Shown here piece after piece: positions 39,895 through 48,949 of a DNA stretch of 64,000 nucleotides. This DNA comes from Tatumella sp. JGM91 (GTDB taxonomy: Bacteria > Pseudomonadota > Gammaproteobacteria > Enterobacterales > Enterobacteriaceae). The stretch lies in assembly GCF_018257575.1 (NCBI RefSeq), contig NZ_JAERJP010000006.1, positions 1 to 64,000 on the forward strand. The letters run 5' to 3'. How positions within the stretch are numbered: the stretch's first letter is position 1; every line of letters begins with the position of its first letter. The notes under the pieces were generated by a model. The model was not told the origin of the DNA and ran no database searches. It was given only the letters and a program-made list of their open reading frames with translations. A program made the position numbers and the translations under genes.

Positions 39895-40812
39895 ATGAAA
39901 AGCACCGGATTATCCTGTCTGCTGGCACTGCTGACCGGCATCGCCTCAATGCACAGTATGGCAGCAGATACCGCGACCATTAAACAGCTTGCGGTCACAG
40001 ACATTCATCCTACCCAGCCAGCGGTTGGCTATGATGAAATTCGCTATAAAGTCGCCCTTTTCCGGGCCAGCCCTCGCCAGTTATTTGATAGTTTCTGCGA
40101 AAACAACGGCGCGGGAAAAGTCAGTCACTTTACCCGTCAGTCGGTGATCACTAACCCCGGCAGTTTCAGTTGCCAGTCGCCGTACGGTACTTATCCCAAT
40201 GCCATTAAAAGTGCGGTCATCGGGCCTGACCACCAGCTATACCTGACCGATGGTCATCATACGGTCAGTGTATTCCGTGAAATTGCCGGCAATCAGCCAT
40301 TTAATTTCAGCGTCCGAATCACTAATGACCTGAGTTCACTGCCCGATATGGCAGCATTCTGGCGCTGGATGCAGCAGCATAATCTTAGCTGGTTAAAAGA
40401 TCCGGCAGGTAATGCCGTTGCCCCGGCAGACCTGCCTGCTCAGGTTGGTATGAAATTTATGGCCAATGATGATTATCGTTCAGTGGTCTATTTCCTGCGT
40501 TCGGTGTCCTATAAGAAGCCGGAAAACGCACCGCCGTTCCTTGAATTCTATTTAGGTGACTGGCTGCGTCATAACCAGCCGTTTAACGACGGAGCACTGA
40601 CCCGTAAGAGTGGTTATGCAGGTTACCTGGCGAAAGCTGCGCAGGCGATGACTCAGGCGGATGGCAGTACTCATACCACCGCAGAACCATCGTCACCGAC
40701 CCTCGCTCAGTTGGGTAAACTGGATACGGTTAACCAGAAAAAACTGCAAAAACTGAGCGCTGCCGGCGGGAAACTTTCAGTGTTATTTGCTGCCCCGGCC
40801 AAAAAAGCCTGA
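39895..40812 (+). CDS. Exported ParB-like (ParB/Srx fold) protein
   Basis: ATG 39895 gives a 305-residue protein with a signal peptide to about residue 24 (HSMAA/DTA); the frame from 39817 adds unrelated residues and is rejected. After the signal, GYDEIRYKVALFRASPRQLF and then IKSAVIGPDHQLYLTDGHHT form a ParB/sulfiredoxin-type domain, with the DGHHT motif corresponding to the catalytic-loop region. The C-terminal half (FMANDDYRSVVYFLRSVSYK and onward) is unrecognised. Similar exported ParB-like proteins are known only as families without function. A periplasmic location excludes a classic partitioning role. It lies 215 nt downstream of sbmA and may be a separate unit. Confidence 0.8.
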   Translation: MKSTGLSCLLALLTGIASMHSMAADTATIKQLAVTDIHPTQPAVGYDEIRYKVALFRASPRQLFDSFCENNGAGKVSHFTRQSVITNPGSFSCQSPYGTYPNAIKSAVIGPDHQLYLTDGHHTVSVFREIAGNQPFNFSVRITNDLSSLPDMAAFWRWMQQHNLSWLKDPAGNAVAPADLPAQVGMKFMANDDYRSVVYFLRSVSYKKPENAPPFLEFYLGDWLRHNQPFNDGALTRKSGYAGYLAKAAQAMTQADGSTHTTAEPSSPTLAQLGKLDTVNQKKLQKLSAAGGKLSVLFAAPAKKA

Positions 40813-40861
40813 CTGAGATATCGGAGGGTTATGCCGTTGTTCAACGGCTGACGCAACAGAG

Positions 40862-40890
40862 AAAGGCCCGCAATAACGGCGGGCCTTTTA
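40862..40890. terminator. Bidirectional terminator between the ParB-like gene and yncE
   Basis: AAAGGCCCGC and GCGGGCCTTTT flank AATAACG. The T-run is on the plus strand and the A-run (T-run on the minus strand) on the other side. It lies between two converging stops. Confidence 0.85.
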
Positions 40891-40900
40891 TCTGATTCGC

Positions 40901-41944
40901 TTACAGACGGATACTCATGACTTCATCAGCAGAAGTCGCAGGCTTATCACGTGTCGCCGGTTGTTTAACCGAAACAAACAGGGTATTGCCATCGGCGGAC
41001 AATGCCAGACTGTTCGGTAATCCGGGCGCTTTTACCGTCTGTTTCACTGAATAATCTTTTGTATCGATAATACTGACAGTTCCCTCTTTACGATGGGTAA
41101 CATAGAGCTCATCGCGGGCAGGGTTAAACAGTACTGCCAGTGATTCAGGTACCGCGATAGTATGAATAACTTTTCCGGTCGCGGTATCAGCAACCAGCAC
41201 CCCTGCCTGTTTAAAGTCCGTGATAAACAGCCGGTTCCCTGTTTTATCCAGCGCAATATTCAGTAACGCACTGTCTCCGCTCTCCACCACCCTGACCCGT
41301 TTTTCGATACGATTATTGCCAGTGTTAATCATCAACAGCTCACCATCGCTGTTGGTGATATACAGGGTGTGGTTTTTACTGTCCAGTGCCACGCCGGTAG
41401 CAATTTTCCCTGTGTTTTTAATCGTATCCAGCAATGTCAGATTTTTTGCATCAACCACCCAGACCACGCTGTCAGCACCGACGCCGGGGATATACAAACG
41501 GTCAGTCGCCGCATCAAACACGATTTCACGTACCTGTAACGGTCGCAGAGTCTCAGTGCGTTTACGGCCATCCAGCACCAGATGTTTAAGCTCTGCGCCG
41601 CTATTCGCATCGATCAGGGTTACTGCACCTTCACGGCTGTTACCGAGGAATAAACGGTTATTCTGTTGATCCAGGGCGACACCAAACGGTTTATGGGTAT
41701 TTTTCAGTGTCCGGACACTCTGTAAGCTCTGTGGGTCCAGCCGGTATACCATGCCGCCCTGATCGTCGCGGCCCTGCGCGCTGGCCACAAACAGCGTATT
41801 GTCAGGCTGGCTGTAGACCAGTTCATATAACCCTTTATCTACGGGTTTACTCATAACGGATACTTCTGCGGCAAAGCTGTGAGCAGAAAATAACGCGGTA
41901 ACCAGTACCAATGGACGGAAAAAAGCATGATGATAATTAAACAT
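40901..41944 (-). CDS. yncE: Secreted seven-bladed beta-propeller protein YncE
   Basis: 347-residue periplasmic beta-propeller of unknown biochemical role; E. coli YncE is secreted, iron-regulated and reported to bind DNA. A signal peptide ends SFA/AEVS. The repeats carry YncE-family blades: VYRLDPQSLQSVRTLKN, NRLFLGNSREGAVTLIDA, ESLAVLFNPARDELYVTHR and PNSLALSADGNTLFVSVKQ. GGAGACG precedes the ATG. A Fur-like box lies about 100 nt upstream, consistent with iron control. In E. coli the neighbours differ (yncD), so the gene has moved. Confidence 0.93.
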   Translation of the reverse strand: MFNYHHAFFRPLVLVTALFSAHSFAAEVSVMSKPVDKGLYELVYSQPDNTLFVASAQGRDDQGGMVYRLDPQSLQSVRTLKNTHKPFGVALDQQNNRLFLGNSREGAVTLIDANSGAELKHLVLDGRKRTETLRPLQVREIVFDAATDRLYIPGVGADSVVWVVDAKNLTLLDTIKNTGKIATGVALDSKNHTLYITNSDGELLMINTGNNRIEKRVRVVESGDSALLNIALDKTGNRLFITDFKQAGVLVADTATGKVIHTIAVPESLAVLFNPARDELYVTHRKEGTVSIIDTKDYSVKQTVKAPGLPNSLALSADGNTLFVSVKQPATRDKPATSADEVMSIRL

Positions 41945-42038
41945 GTCGATAACGTCTCCAGAGTAATAAGCGGCACATAACCGGGGTATGGCCGGATCAG
42001 GCCTGCGTGATCAAAGATAAGGAAATGATTTTCCATTT

Positions 42039-42057
42039 GATAAGAATAATCATTTAC
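42039..42057. promoter_or_regulatory. Fur-like box upstream of yncE
   Basis: GATAAGAATAATCATTTAC agrees with the 19-bp Fur consensus (GATAATGATAATCATTATC) at 15 positions by hand count. It lies about 95 nt upstream of the yncE start, on the side expected for its promoter. yncE is known to be repressed by Fur with iron in E. coli. Confidence 0.7.
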
Positions 42058-42168
42058 ATACTGGATGAATAGTATTTTATGATGACCACGGACCAATAAT
42101 GCCTGGTTTGTGAGTGACCACTACTTTCTCTGGCTGCTGTTATCGGGCTGACAGCAGCCGGCAGCCGC

Positions 42169-43086
42169 TCAGAGCTGCGCAGGTAATACGGCTAATAATG
42201 CCTGACGGATAAAGCCCTGATGCTCTGCCAGTAATGCACTGGCTTGTGAAGCCTCCAGTCCTGCCAGTAACATAATAATCGCTGTCTTACACTGTCCCTG
42301 GCAGGCGTCCAGTGCCTGCTGCGCATCGGCAGCCTGACAGCCCGTTGCCTGCATCACAATATTCACCTGCCGCTGTACCAGTTTATGGTTAGTCGCTTCC
42401 ACATCGACCATCAGGTTACCGAACACCTTACCACTGCGGATCATTGCCCCGCTGGACAGCATATTCAGTACCATTTTTTGTGCCGTTCCGGCTTTCATCC
42501 GCGAAGAGCCGGTAATGACTTCGGGTCCGACCACCGGCGTCAGCGCAATAGTCGCCCTGGCGGCCATTTCGCCATCCGGATTACAACTCAGGGACACCAC
42601 CGTCGCCCCACATTGCTCCGCGTATTCCATCGCCCCCAGCACATAGGGCGTTCTGCCGCTGGCGGCAATACCCACCAGGATATCCCGCTGAGTAAAGTCG
42701 ATGGCCTGCAGATCCTGCACACCCTGTGCACGATTATCTTCCGCATTTTCCACCGCCTGCAGGATAGCAGGCTCTCCGCCGGCAATCAGGCCAGCCACCT
42801 GACCGCGCGGAGTTCCGAAGGTTGGCGGGCACTCACTTGCATCCAGAATACCCAGCCTGCCAGAGGTACCTGCACCACAATAAATTAACCGGCCGCCACA
42901 GGAAAAAGCCGCAGTGATTGCATCCACTGCGCGGGCAATATCCGGCAGGATAGCTTCTACCGCAAGGGCAACTTTTTTATCTTCCTGATTGATTACCGCC
43001 AGCATCTGTTCTGTCGTCAGCTGGTCGATAGTTTCACTGGCAGGATTACGGCCTTCCGTAATCAGTTTGTTTAAGTCGGGGGTCAT
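42169..43086 (-). CDS. murQ: N-acetylmuramic acid 6-phosphate etherase
   Basis: Cleaves the lactyl ether of MurNAc-6-phosphate to give GlcNAc-6-phosphate and D-lactate during cell-wall recycling in the cytoplasm. The 305-residue product matches the family length. The SIS domain contains [22 protein letters not shown] (residues about 67-88), holding the catalytic Glu, and [18 protein letters not shown]. The opening [17 protein letters not shown] is the GCKR-family signature. In E. coli murQ sits with murP and murR; neither is adjacent here, so the MurNAc import and regulation genes are elsewhere or absent. Confidence 0.96.
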   Translation of the reverse strand: MTPDLNKLITEGRNPASETIDQLTTEQMLAVINQEDKKVALAVEAILPDIARAVDAITAAFSCGGRLIYCGAGTSGRLGILDASECPPTFGTPRGQVAGLIAGGEPAILQAVENAEDNRAQGVQDLQAIDFTQRDILVGIAASGRTPYVLGAMEYAEQCGATVVSLSCNPDGEMAARATIALTPVVGPEVITGSSRMKAGTAQKMVLNMLSSGAMIRSGKVFGNLMVDVEATNHKLVQRQVNIVMQATGCQAADAQQALDACQGQCKTAIIMLLAGLEASQASALLAEHQGFIRQALLAVLPAQL

Positions 43087-43181
43087 CGGTTACGCATCCT
43101 GTGGCAAGTCAGGCTGCATCATAGAACATGCGGCGCAGAGGCGAAAGCAGCGGGTGGCCAATAGGCGGAGAGGCGTGGCGG

Positions 43182-43210
43182 AAAAAATAACGGGGCCGCT
43201 ACGGCCCCGT
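43182..43210 (-). terminator. Intrinsic terminator of gltP
   Basis: On the minus strand ACGGGGCCG and CGGCCCCGT form a stem with a 3-nt loop followed by TATTTTTTC. It lies 12 nt past the gltP stop. Confidence 0.9.
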
Positions 43211-43221
43211 CGATCAACACA

Positions 43222-44529
43222 TCAGTCTTCGAGCAGATGCGCTTTCATTTTTTGCTCATAGGCCAGCGCTTTTTCTGAATCGAACTGTTTTTCCCAGCGG
43301 GCAATCACCAGCACGGCTAACGCATTACCTACCACATTCAGTGCAGTACGCGCCATATCCATAATACGGTCGACCCCGGCAATAAACGCCAGTCCTTCAA
43401 GAGGAATACCGACACTGCCCAGCGTTGCCAGCAGTACCACAAAGGAGACCCCGGGCACCCCGGCAATCCCTTTTGAAGTGACCATCAGGGTCAGCACCAG
43501 GACGATCTCTTCAGTCAGAGACAGGTCGATGCCATACAACTGGGCGATAAAGATGGCAGCAATACTCTGATACAGGGTGGAACCATCAAGGTTAAAGGAA
43601 TAACCGGTCGGTACCACAAAGCTGGTGATCGAGTTAGGGGCACCATAGGCTTCCATTTTTTCCATAATCCGTGGCAACACGGTTTCAGAGCTGGAGGTGG
43701 AATAGGCCAGAATCAGTTCATCTTTCAGGATGCGAATAATCGTCATAATACGCAGACCACAGATCCTGGCCACCGCCCCAAGAATTACCAGCGCAAACAG
43801 TAAAATCGCGGCATATACCAGACCGACCAGTTTTGCCAGTGGCACCAGAGAAGCGAAGCCGAAGTTGGCGATGGTCACGGCGATCAGGGCGAAAACCCCC
43901 ACCGGCGCATAACGCATAATCATATGCGTCACTTTAAACATGGTTTCTGATACCGAGCGGAACAGACCAGTCAGCGGATCACGGTGTTCTGCCGGTAAGG
44001 CTGACAATCCCATACCAAACATCACCGAGAAGAAGATGATGGCCAGCATATCGCCGTTAACCAGTGAGGCAAATATATTCTGCGGAATAATGGATAAGAT
44101 CGTCGATACCAGACTATGAGGGCCACTTTCCACCTGCCGGGTAGTAGCTTCATATTTTGAGATATCCGTCGTGGTCAGGGTCGACATATCAATACCCGAG
44201 CCCGGATGGAAAACGTTAGCTAACGTAATTCCAAGGACAATGGCGATAGTGGTAATGACTTCAAAATAAACAATCGTTTTGACGCCAATACGCCCCAGTT
44301 TTTTCGCATCACCGACACCGGCAATACCGACGATCAGCGATGATATAACGATCGGTACTACGATCATCTTAATCAGATGAATAAAGATATCACCGGCAGG
44401 TTTAAGTACATTAATAATTAACCAGTCCCGGTCATCTGGCTGGTTATGCAGGACAGCACCCACTACCACACCCAGAACCAGAGCAATAAGTATTTGCCAG
44501 GCAAGACTAATCTTTATGCCTTTTTTCAT
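43222..44529 (-). CDS. gltP: Proton:glutamate/aspartate symporter GltP
   Basis: 435-residue DAACS-family inner-membrane carrier that imports glutamate and aspartate with protons. Landmarks are LKPAGDIFIHLIKMIVVPIV near residues 42-61, YSTSSSETVLPRIMEKME (the serine-rich HP1 loop, about 268-285), VPTGYSFNLDGSTLYQSIAA, and TSKGIAGVPGVSFVVL (HP2). It resembles E. coli GltP throughout, and serine-rich HP1 with no sodium-specific signature supports proton coupling. In E. coli gltP lies close to acs with nrf genes between; here it diverges from acs directly. Imported aspartate could supply AspA. Confidence 0.96.
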   Translation of the reverse strand: MKKGIKISLAWQILIALVLGVVVGAVLHNQPDDRDWLIINVLKPAGDIFIHLIKMIVVPIVISSLIVGIAGVGDAKKLGRIGVKTIVYFEVITTIAIVLGITLANVFHPGSGIDMSTLTTTDISKYEATTRQVESGPHSLVSTILSIIPQNIFASLVNGDMLAIIFFSVMFGMGLSALPAEHRDPLTGLFRSVSETMFKVTHMIMRYAPVGVFALIAVTIANFGFASLVPLAKLVGLVYAAILLFALVILGAVARICGLRIMTIIRILKDELILAYSTSSSETVLPRIMEKMEAYGAPNSITSFVVPTGYSFNLDGSTLYQSIAAIFIAQLYGIDLSLTEEIVLVLTLMVTSKGIAGVPGVSFVVLLATLGSVGIPLEGLAFIAGVDRIMDMARTALNVVGNALAVLVIARWEKQFDSEKALAYEQKMKAHLLED

Positions 44530-45044
44530 TTTTATTTCCTTAGTCGGACTTCCCGCTCTCTTCTCACAGCCAGAGAATTATTTTGGGAAGTGAACAAACA
44601 CCGGGTTAATACAGTACTAATCTTATAGAAAATTGCTGACAAACCCTGCATAAGAGATAGATAATTAACATTTTTAGACAGGTTATGGCAACCTTATTCC
44701 GTAACGAATAAAAAGCACAGTTAACCTGCACCTTGCCTGCCCGCAACAAATTTATGTTATAAGTAACTGTTATAAATAGTGATAACAGGAGACATTCCCC
44801 GATATTTTATCGTAACAGCCGGCTCAGTTAATCCTGAGTGAGATTCAGGAAGCAAATAACAAACCAAAAGAAATTTTTATAACTACTGCTTTTAACTATC
44901 ATTTGGTAAGAAATGAGGTAACCCTCCGATAATACGACTTTTCTCTGTCACGTGATCTGCAACACAAAAACAAAACATCCCTTTCTGTAATCATTTAAAT
45001 AACATTAAAAATACATAATATTAACATTTTACAGGAGGCCTGAT
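44530..45044. promoter_or_regulatory. Divergent gltP/acs control region
   Basis: 515 nt without a gene. It is strongly AT-rich near acs. Two direct repeats of TGTTATAA occur 13 bp apart at 44755-44762 and 44768-44775, followed by GTGATAACAGGAG. In E. coli acs is activated by CRP with IHF and Fis. I find no good TGTGA-N6-TCACA site here, so control may differ. ACAGGAGG just before 45045 is the acs ribosome-binding site. Confidence 0.5.
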
Positions 45045-47000
45045 ATGAGCCAGATCTATAAACACCCGATCCCCGCGAGCATCGCTGAGCATGCCCTGAT
45101 CAGTCCGCAACAATACACCACAATGTACCAACATTCTGTGAACAACCCTGATACTTTTTGGGCTGAACAGGGGAAAATTCTGGACTGGATCACTCCTTTT
45201 ACTAAGGTAAAGAACTCTTCTTTTGCGCCGGGAAATATCCGTATTCGCTGGTATGAGGACGGCACACTGAACCTGGCGGCAAACTGCCTCGATCGCCACC
45301 TGGCAACCAGCGCAGATAAAACAGCCATTCTCTGGGAAGGTGATAATCCCGATGAAAGCCGGCATCTGAGCTACCGGGAGTTACATCAGCAAGTCTGCCG
45401 CGCCGCGAATATGCTGCGCCAGTTAAATGTTAAAAAAGGCGATGTTGTCGCTATTTATATGCCAATGGTGCCGGAGGCGGCCATTGCCATGCTGGCCTGT
45501 GCACGTATCGGGGCGGTACATACGGTCATTTTTGGCGGTTTTTCCCCGGATGCCGTTGCCGGACGGATCATTGATTGCGGTGCGCGGCTGGTGATCACCG
45601 CCTATGAAGGAGTACGTGCGGGTCGAACGATCCCCCTGAAAAAAAATGTCGATGATGCACTAAAAAATCCGGCGATCACCACTATCGAAAATGTGGTGGT
45701 TTTTCGCCGCACCGGCGGCTTTTCCGGCTGGCAGCAGGGGCGTGATCTGTGGTGGCATGAACTGATGGCTGCCGCCGGTACAGAGCACCTTCCGGTGGCG
45801 GTTAATGCCGAAGACCCGCTGTTTATTCTCTATACTTCGGGCTCTACCGGTAAGCCAAAAGGGGTATTGCACACTACCGGCGGATATCTGGTGTATGCCG
45901 CCACGACGTTTAAATACGTTTTCGATTATCATCCGCAGGATATTTACTGGTGTACTGCTGATGTGGGCTGGATCACTGGTCACAGCTACCTGTTATATGG
46001 CCCGCTGGCCTGCGGTGCCACCACACTGATCTTCGAAGGCGTTCCTGACTGGCCAACGCCGGCCAGAATGTCACAGGTCGTGGATAAACATCAGGTTTCG
46101 ATTCTCTACACCGCCCCGACGGCAATCCGTGCTCTGATGGCAGAAGGCGAAAAAGCCATCGCCGGTACAGAGCGTACCAGCCTGCGAATTCTGGGGTCAG
46201 TCGGCGAACCCATCAATCCTGAAGCCTGGGAATGGTATTACCGGCATATGGGTAACGGCCATTGTCCGGTTGTCGATACCTGGTGGCAGACCGAGACCGG
46301 GGGCTTTATGATCACCCCGTTACCGGGTGCCACTGAGCTGAAAGCGGGCTCTGCTGCTCGTCCGTTTTTTGGCGTACAGCCGGCGTTAGTCGATAATCAC
46401 GGGGTGGTGCAACAGGGAGCCGGTGAAGGGAATCTGGTGATCACTGACTCCTGGCCGGGTCAGGCACGGACCCTGTACGGTGATCACCCGCGGTTTGAAC
46501 AAACCTATTTCTCTGCCTTTAAAAACTGTTATTTCAGTGGTGACGGTGCGCGGCGTGATGAAGACGGTGATTACTGGATCACCGGCCGTGTGGATGACGT
46601 TCTTAACGTTTCAGGACACCGCCTGGGGACCGCAGAAATAGAATCAGCACTGGTTTCTCATCCGAAAATAGCAGAAGCGGCAGTGGTGGGAATTCCTCAC
46701 AGTATCAAGGGACAGGCAATTTATGCCTATGTCACCCTGAATGCAGGCGAAGAACCGACGGCAGAGCTATATCACGACGTCCGCCAGTGGGTACGTAAGG
46801 AAATCGGACCTATCGCGACACCGGATATCCTGCACTGGGCAGAAATGCTGCCAAAAACCCGCTCGGGGAAAATTATGCGTCGTATTCTGCGTAAGATTGC
46901 GACCGGAGAAACCACCGGACTGGGGGATACTTCAACCCTGGCTGACCCGGGCGTGGTTGAAAAATTACTCGAAGAGCAGCAGACAATAAAAATGCCGTAA
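45045..47000 (+). CDS. acs: Acetyl-CoA synthetase
   Basis: Activates acetate to acetyl-CoA by way of acetyl-AMP, the high-affinity acetate-scavenging route. The 651-residue product has the family length. The adenylation motif [15 protein letters not shown] is around residue 264, [15 protein letters not shown] and [18 protein letters not shown] follow, and the regulatory acetylation Lys sits in [15 protein letters not shown] near the C-terminus. A strong ribosome-binding site (AGGAGG) precedes ATG 45045. The acetate permease operon partners yjcH-actP, which follow acs in E. coli, are absent; a hairpin terminator closes the gene instead. Confidence 0.97.
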   Translation: MSQIYKHPIPASIAEHALISPQQYTTMYQHSVNNPDTFWAEQGKILDWITPFTKVKNSSFAPGNIRIRWYEDGTLNLAANCLDRHLATSADKTAILWEGDNPDESRHLSYRELHQQVCRAANMLRQLNVKKGDVVAIYMPMVPEAAIAMLACARIGAVHTVIFGGFSPDAVAGRIIDCGARLVITAYEGVRAGRTIPLKKNVDDALKNPAITTIENVVVFRRTGGFSGWQQGRDLWWHELMAAAGTEHLPVAVNAEDPLFILYTSGSTGKPKGVLHTTGGYLVYAATTFKYVFDYHPQDIYWCTADVGWITGHSYLLYGPLACGATTLIFEGVPDWPTPARMSQVVDKHQVSILYTAPTAIRALMAEGEKAIAGTERTSLRILGSVGEPINPEAWEWYYRHMGNGHCPVVDTWWQTETGGFMITPLPGATELKAGSAARPFFGVQPALVDNHGVVQQGAGEGNLVITDSWPGQARTLYGDHPRFEQTYFSAFKNCYFSGDGARRDEDGDYWITGRVDDVLNVSGHRLGTAEIESALVSHPKIAEAAVVGIPHSIKGQAIYAYVTLNAGEEPTAELYHDVRQWVRKEIGPIATPDILHWAEMLPKTRSGKIMRRILRKIATGETTGLGDTSTLADPGVVEKLLEEQQTIKMP

Positions 47001-47025
47001 CCGGCCTGCGTTTATACTGCCAGAT

Positions 47026-47051
47026 AACCCCGCAGACCAGGCTGCGGGGTT
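47026..47051. terminator. Hairpin between acs and yfaZ
   Basis: AACCCCGCAG and CTGCGGGGTT form a perfect 10-bp stem around ACCAGG, between the converging acs and yfaZ-like stops. Flanking T-runs are short, so it is probably a bidirectional terminator. Confidence 0.7.
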
Positions 47052-47057
47052 GATCAC

Positions 47058-47600
47058 TCAGAAGCTGACAGAAGCGCTGAGGTATGGACCATTATTCAGG
47101 ACGTTATTTTTATTGCTGTCTTTGTTATTCAGTTCAACATACTGATACCCGGCGCGCAGAGTCAGCAATGAAATCGGAGTAAAGCTGACACCCCCGGCCG
47201 CTTCCTCATAGTGGTTGAGGTGTGCCGAGAAGGATTCAGGAGCGTAATAGTATTCACCATACACGCCCCACATGCTGTTCAGTTGATAACTGACACCCGA
47301 ACCTACAGCAACAGTAAAGCCGTCTTTACCGTTTTCCGGATGCGTAAATAACGCTTTCGCCGCAGGAGAGACATTTAACGGCCCCACCGACAGATTATAT
47401 CCCAGCGCTGCTCCGGCGACACTGCCGTCATCATTGCTGCGTAACCAGTTACCTTTCAGAAACAGGCCGGGTGATGAAGACCCCAGCCCGACACTCAGGT
47501 TAGTACTGTGCTTACCGACATCCACACTGCCTTCAATAGCCTGAGCCATACCGCTGGCCATCACACCCGCCAGCCCTGCTGCAAGGATAATTTTTTTCAT
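47058..47600 (-). CDS. YfaZ-family outer-membrane protein
   Basis: 180-residue predicted outer-membrane beta-barrel of unknown function. The signal peptide ends AQA/IEGSVD. The mature protein is a series of amphipathic strands (TNLSVGLGSSSPGLFLKGNW, GAALGYNLSVGPLNVSPAAK, GVYGEYYYAPESF) and ends in Phe (YLSASVSF), a barrel-insertion signal. Length and pattern match E. coli YfaZ. In E. coli yfaZ lies near the menaquinone locus, so its position after acs, where actP-yjcH would be, is a rearrangement. Confidence 0.88.
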   Translation of the reverse strand: MKKIILAAGLAGVMASGMAQAIEGSVDVGKHSTNLSVGLGSSSPGLFLKGNWLRSNDDGSVAGAALGYNLSVGPLNVSPAAKALFTHPENGKDGFTVAVGSGVSYQLNSMWGVYGEYYYAPESFSAHLNHYEEAAGGVSFTPISLLTLRAGYQYVELNNKDSNKNNVLNNGPYLSASVSF

Positions 47601-47727
47601 TGTAATACTCCCGGATAAATAAAAGACGCGCTACCCGGACATTTGACCAGCATAGAAAAGCAGCGGCAACCTGTTTATCGGTAAACGAAAGTATATTTCA
47701 TCATATTCTGAAATATAATGTTCACCC

Positions 47728-48426
47728 TTATGCCACCGCCCACATAATATGACCAATAATCGGCGCAGCCAGAACCGTTACCACCCCGGCCAGCATCATC
47801 ACCAGACTGGAAACCACACCTTCCTGAGGCCCCAGCTGATAGGCTTTTGCGGTACCGGCACCGTGGGAAGCTGCTCCCAGTCCGGCTCCTTTTGACAACC
47901 CCTGTTTAATCGCCAGCCGGAGGAACATAAAATCACCAATCGCCATCCCGAAGACCCCGGTCAGCACCACAAACAGGGCGACCAAATCAGGCTGTCCCCC
48001 TTCCTGCCGGGCCGCAGCCAGTGCAAACGGGGTAGTTATCGAGCGGACGGCCAGGCTACGCTGGATCTCTTCAGGCAGAGTAAATAAACGCGCCAGCCAG
48101 ACGGAACTGCACACCGCCACCAGGGTCGCGGTCACCACACCGGCACTCAGAGACATCCAGTGACGTTTTATAATGTAGACATTCTCATAGACCGGTACGG
48201 CAAAGGCGAGGGTTGCCGGGCCCAGCAGCCATAACAACCAGTGGCTCTGGGCGATATAATCGTTCCAGCTGATATGTGTCACCAGTAATAGGGCCACCAG
48301 CACCATCGGTGTCATCACCAGTGGCATCAGAATCAGAATACGCCAGCGACGATATAAACGTTTATTCAGGTAATACACCAGAATCGTCACGACAAAACAT
48401 AACAGACTGATCAGCAAATCATTCAT
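47728..48426 (-). CDS. LrgB/CidB-family membrane protein
   Basis: 231-residue inner-membrane protein of the LrgB (YohK) family, partner of LrgA/CidA-type holin-like proteins and associated with murein hydrolase control and, more recently, three-carbon metabolite transport. ATG 48426 overlaps the lrgA stop by 8 nt; the longer frame from 48486 is rejected. About six to seven hydrophobic segments are present. The family signatures RSITTPFALAAARQEGG and GLGAASHGAGTAKAYQLGPQEG are intact. It forms a translationally coupled operon with the LrgA gene and lies next to a LysR regulator. Confidence 0.92.
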   Translation of the reverse strand: MNDLLISLLCFVVTILVYYLNKRLYRRWRILILMPLVMTPMVLVALLLVTHISWNDYIAQSHWLLWLLGPATLAFAVPVYENVYIIKRHWMSLSAGVVTATLVAVCSSVWLARLFTLPEEIQRSLAVRSITTPFALAAARQEGGQPDLVALFVVLTGVFGMAIGDFMFLRLAIKQGLSKGAGLGAASHGAGTAKAYQLGPQEGVVSSLVMMLAGVVTVLAAPIIGHIMWAVA

Positions 48427-48847
48427 GGCGGGCCTGCTTACGTGCTGCACGCTGTGTTTCATAACGGTAAATATGTTCCACCACAAAAGAGGTGGCAGCT
48501 AACACCATCACGGTACTGATAGCGATAACCAGACAAATACGGACACCATCTTCACGTAACAAAGTACCGTAATTGACCACTGCCACCACTGCAGGGACGA
48601 AAAACAATAGCATCTCGGCCAGCAGCCAGTTAGAGCCGGCTTTGACCCACTTCAGTGGCAGCACACGACTGACAATTAACAACAGCATAAGTACCATGCC
48701 CACAATATTCGCCGGCAGGGGAATATGCAGCCATACCACCAATTGTTCAGAAAATAAAAATAAGCCGATATAAATCAGAACCTGTACAGGCAGCTGTAAC
48801 AAATGGGGTAATTTTGTCAGCCGCTGCGAACGAAGGGCTGCAAGCAT
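48419..48847 (-). CDS. LrgA/CidA-family holin-like protein
   Basis: 142-residue membrane protein of the LrgA/CidA (YohJ) family with four predicted helices. VLIYIGLFLFSEQLVVWLHIPLPANIVGMVLMLLLI carries the conserved PxxxxGM...L pattern, and WLLAEMLLFFVPAVVAVVNY is the second block. The C-terminal tail is basic (QRAARKQARHE). It is the first gene of an operon with the LrgB gene, and 102 nt separate its start from the divergent LysR gene, the layout of CidR-CidAB systems that respond to acidic overflow metabolites such as acetate. The acetate enzyme acs lies close by. Confidence 0.92.
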   Translation of the reverse strand: MLAALRSQRLTKLPHLLQLPVQVLIYIGLFLFSEQLVVWLHIPLPANIVGMVLMLLLIVSRVLPLKWVKAGSNWLLAEMLLFFVPAVVAVVNYGTLLREDGVRICLVIAISTVMVLAATSFVVEHIYRYETQRAARKQARHE

Positions 48848-48949
48848 GGTGAATTCCTCGTGGAAAGTGAATGTTGTCAGTATACAACCCGGCCACCAGG
48901 TGAATAAAATGAACTAAAATTATCTTAACCATGCCATTTAGGAATAGTT

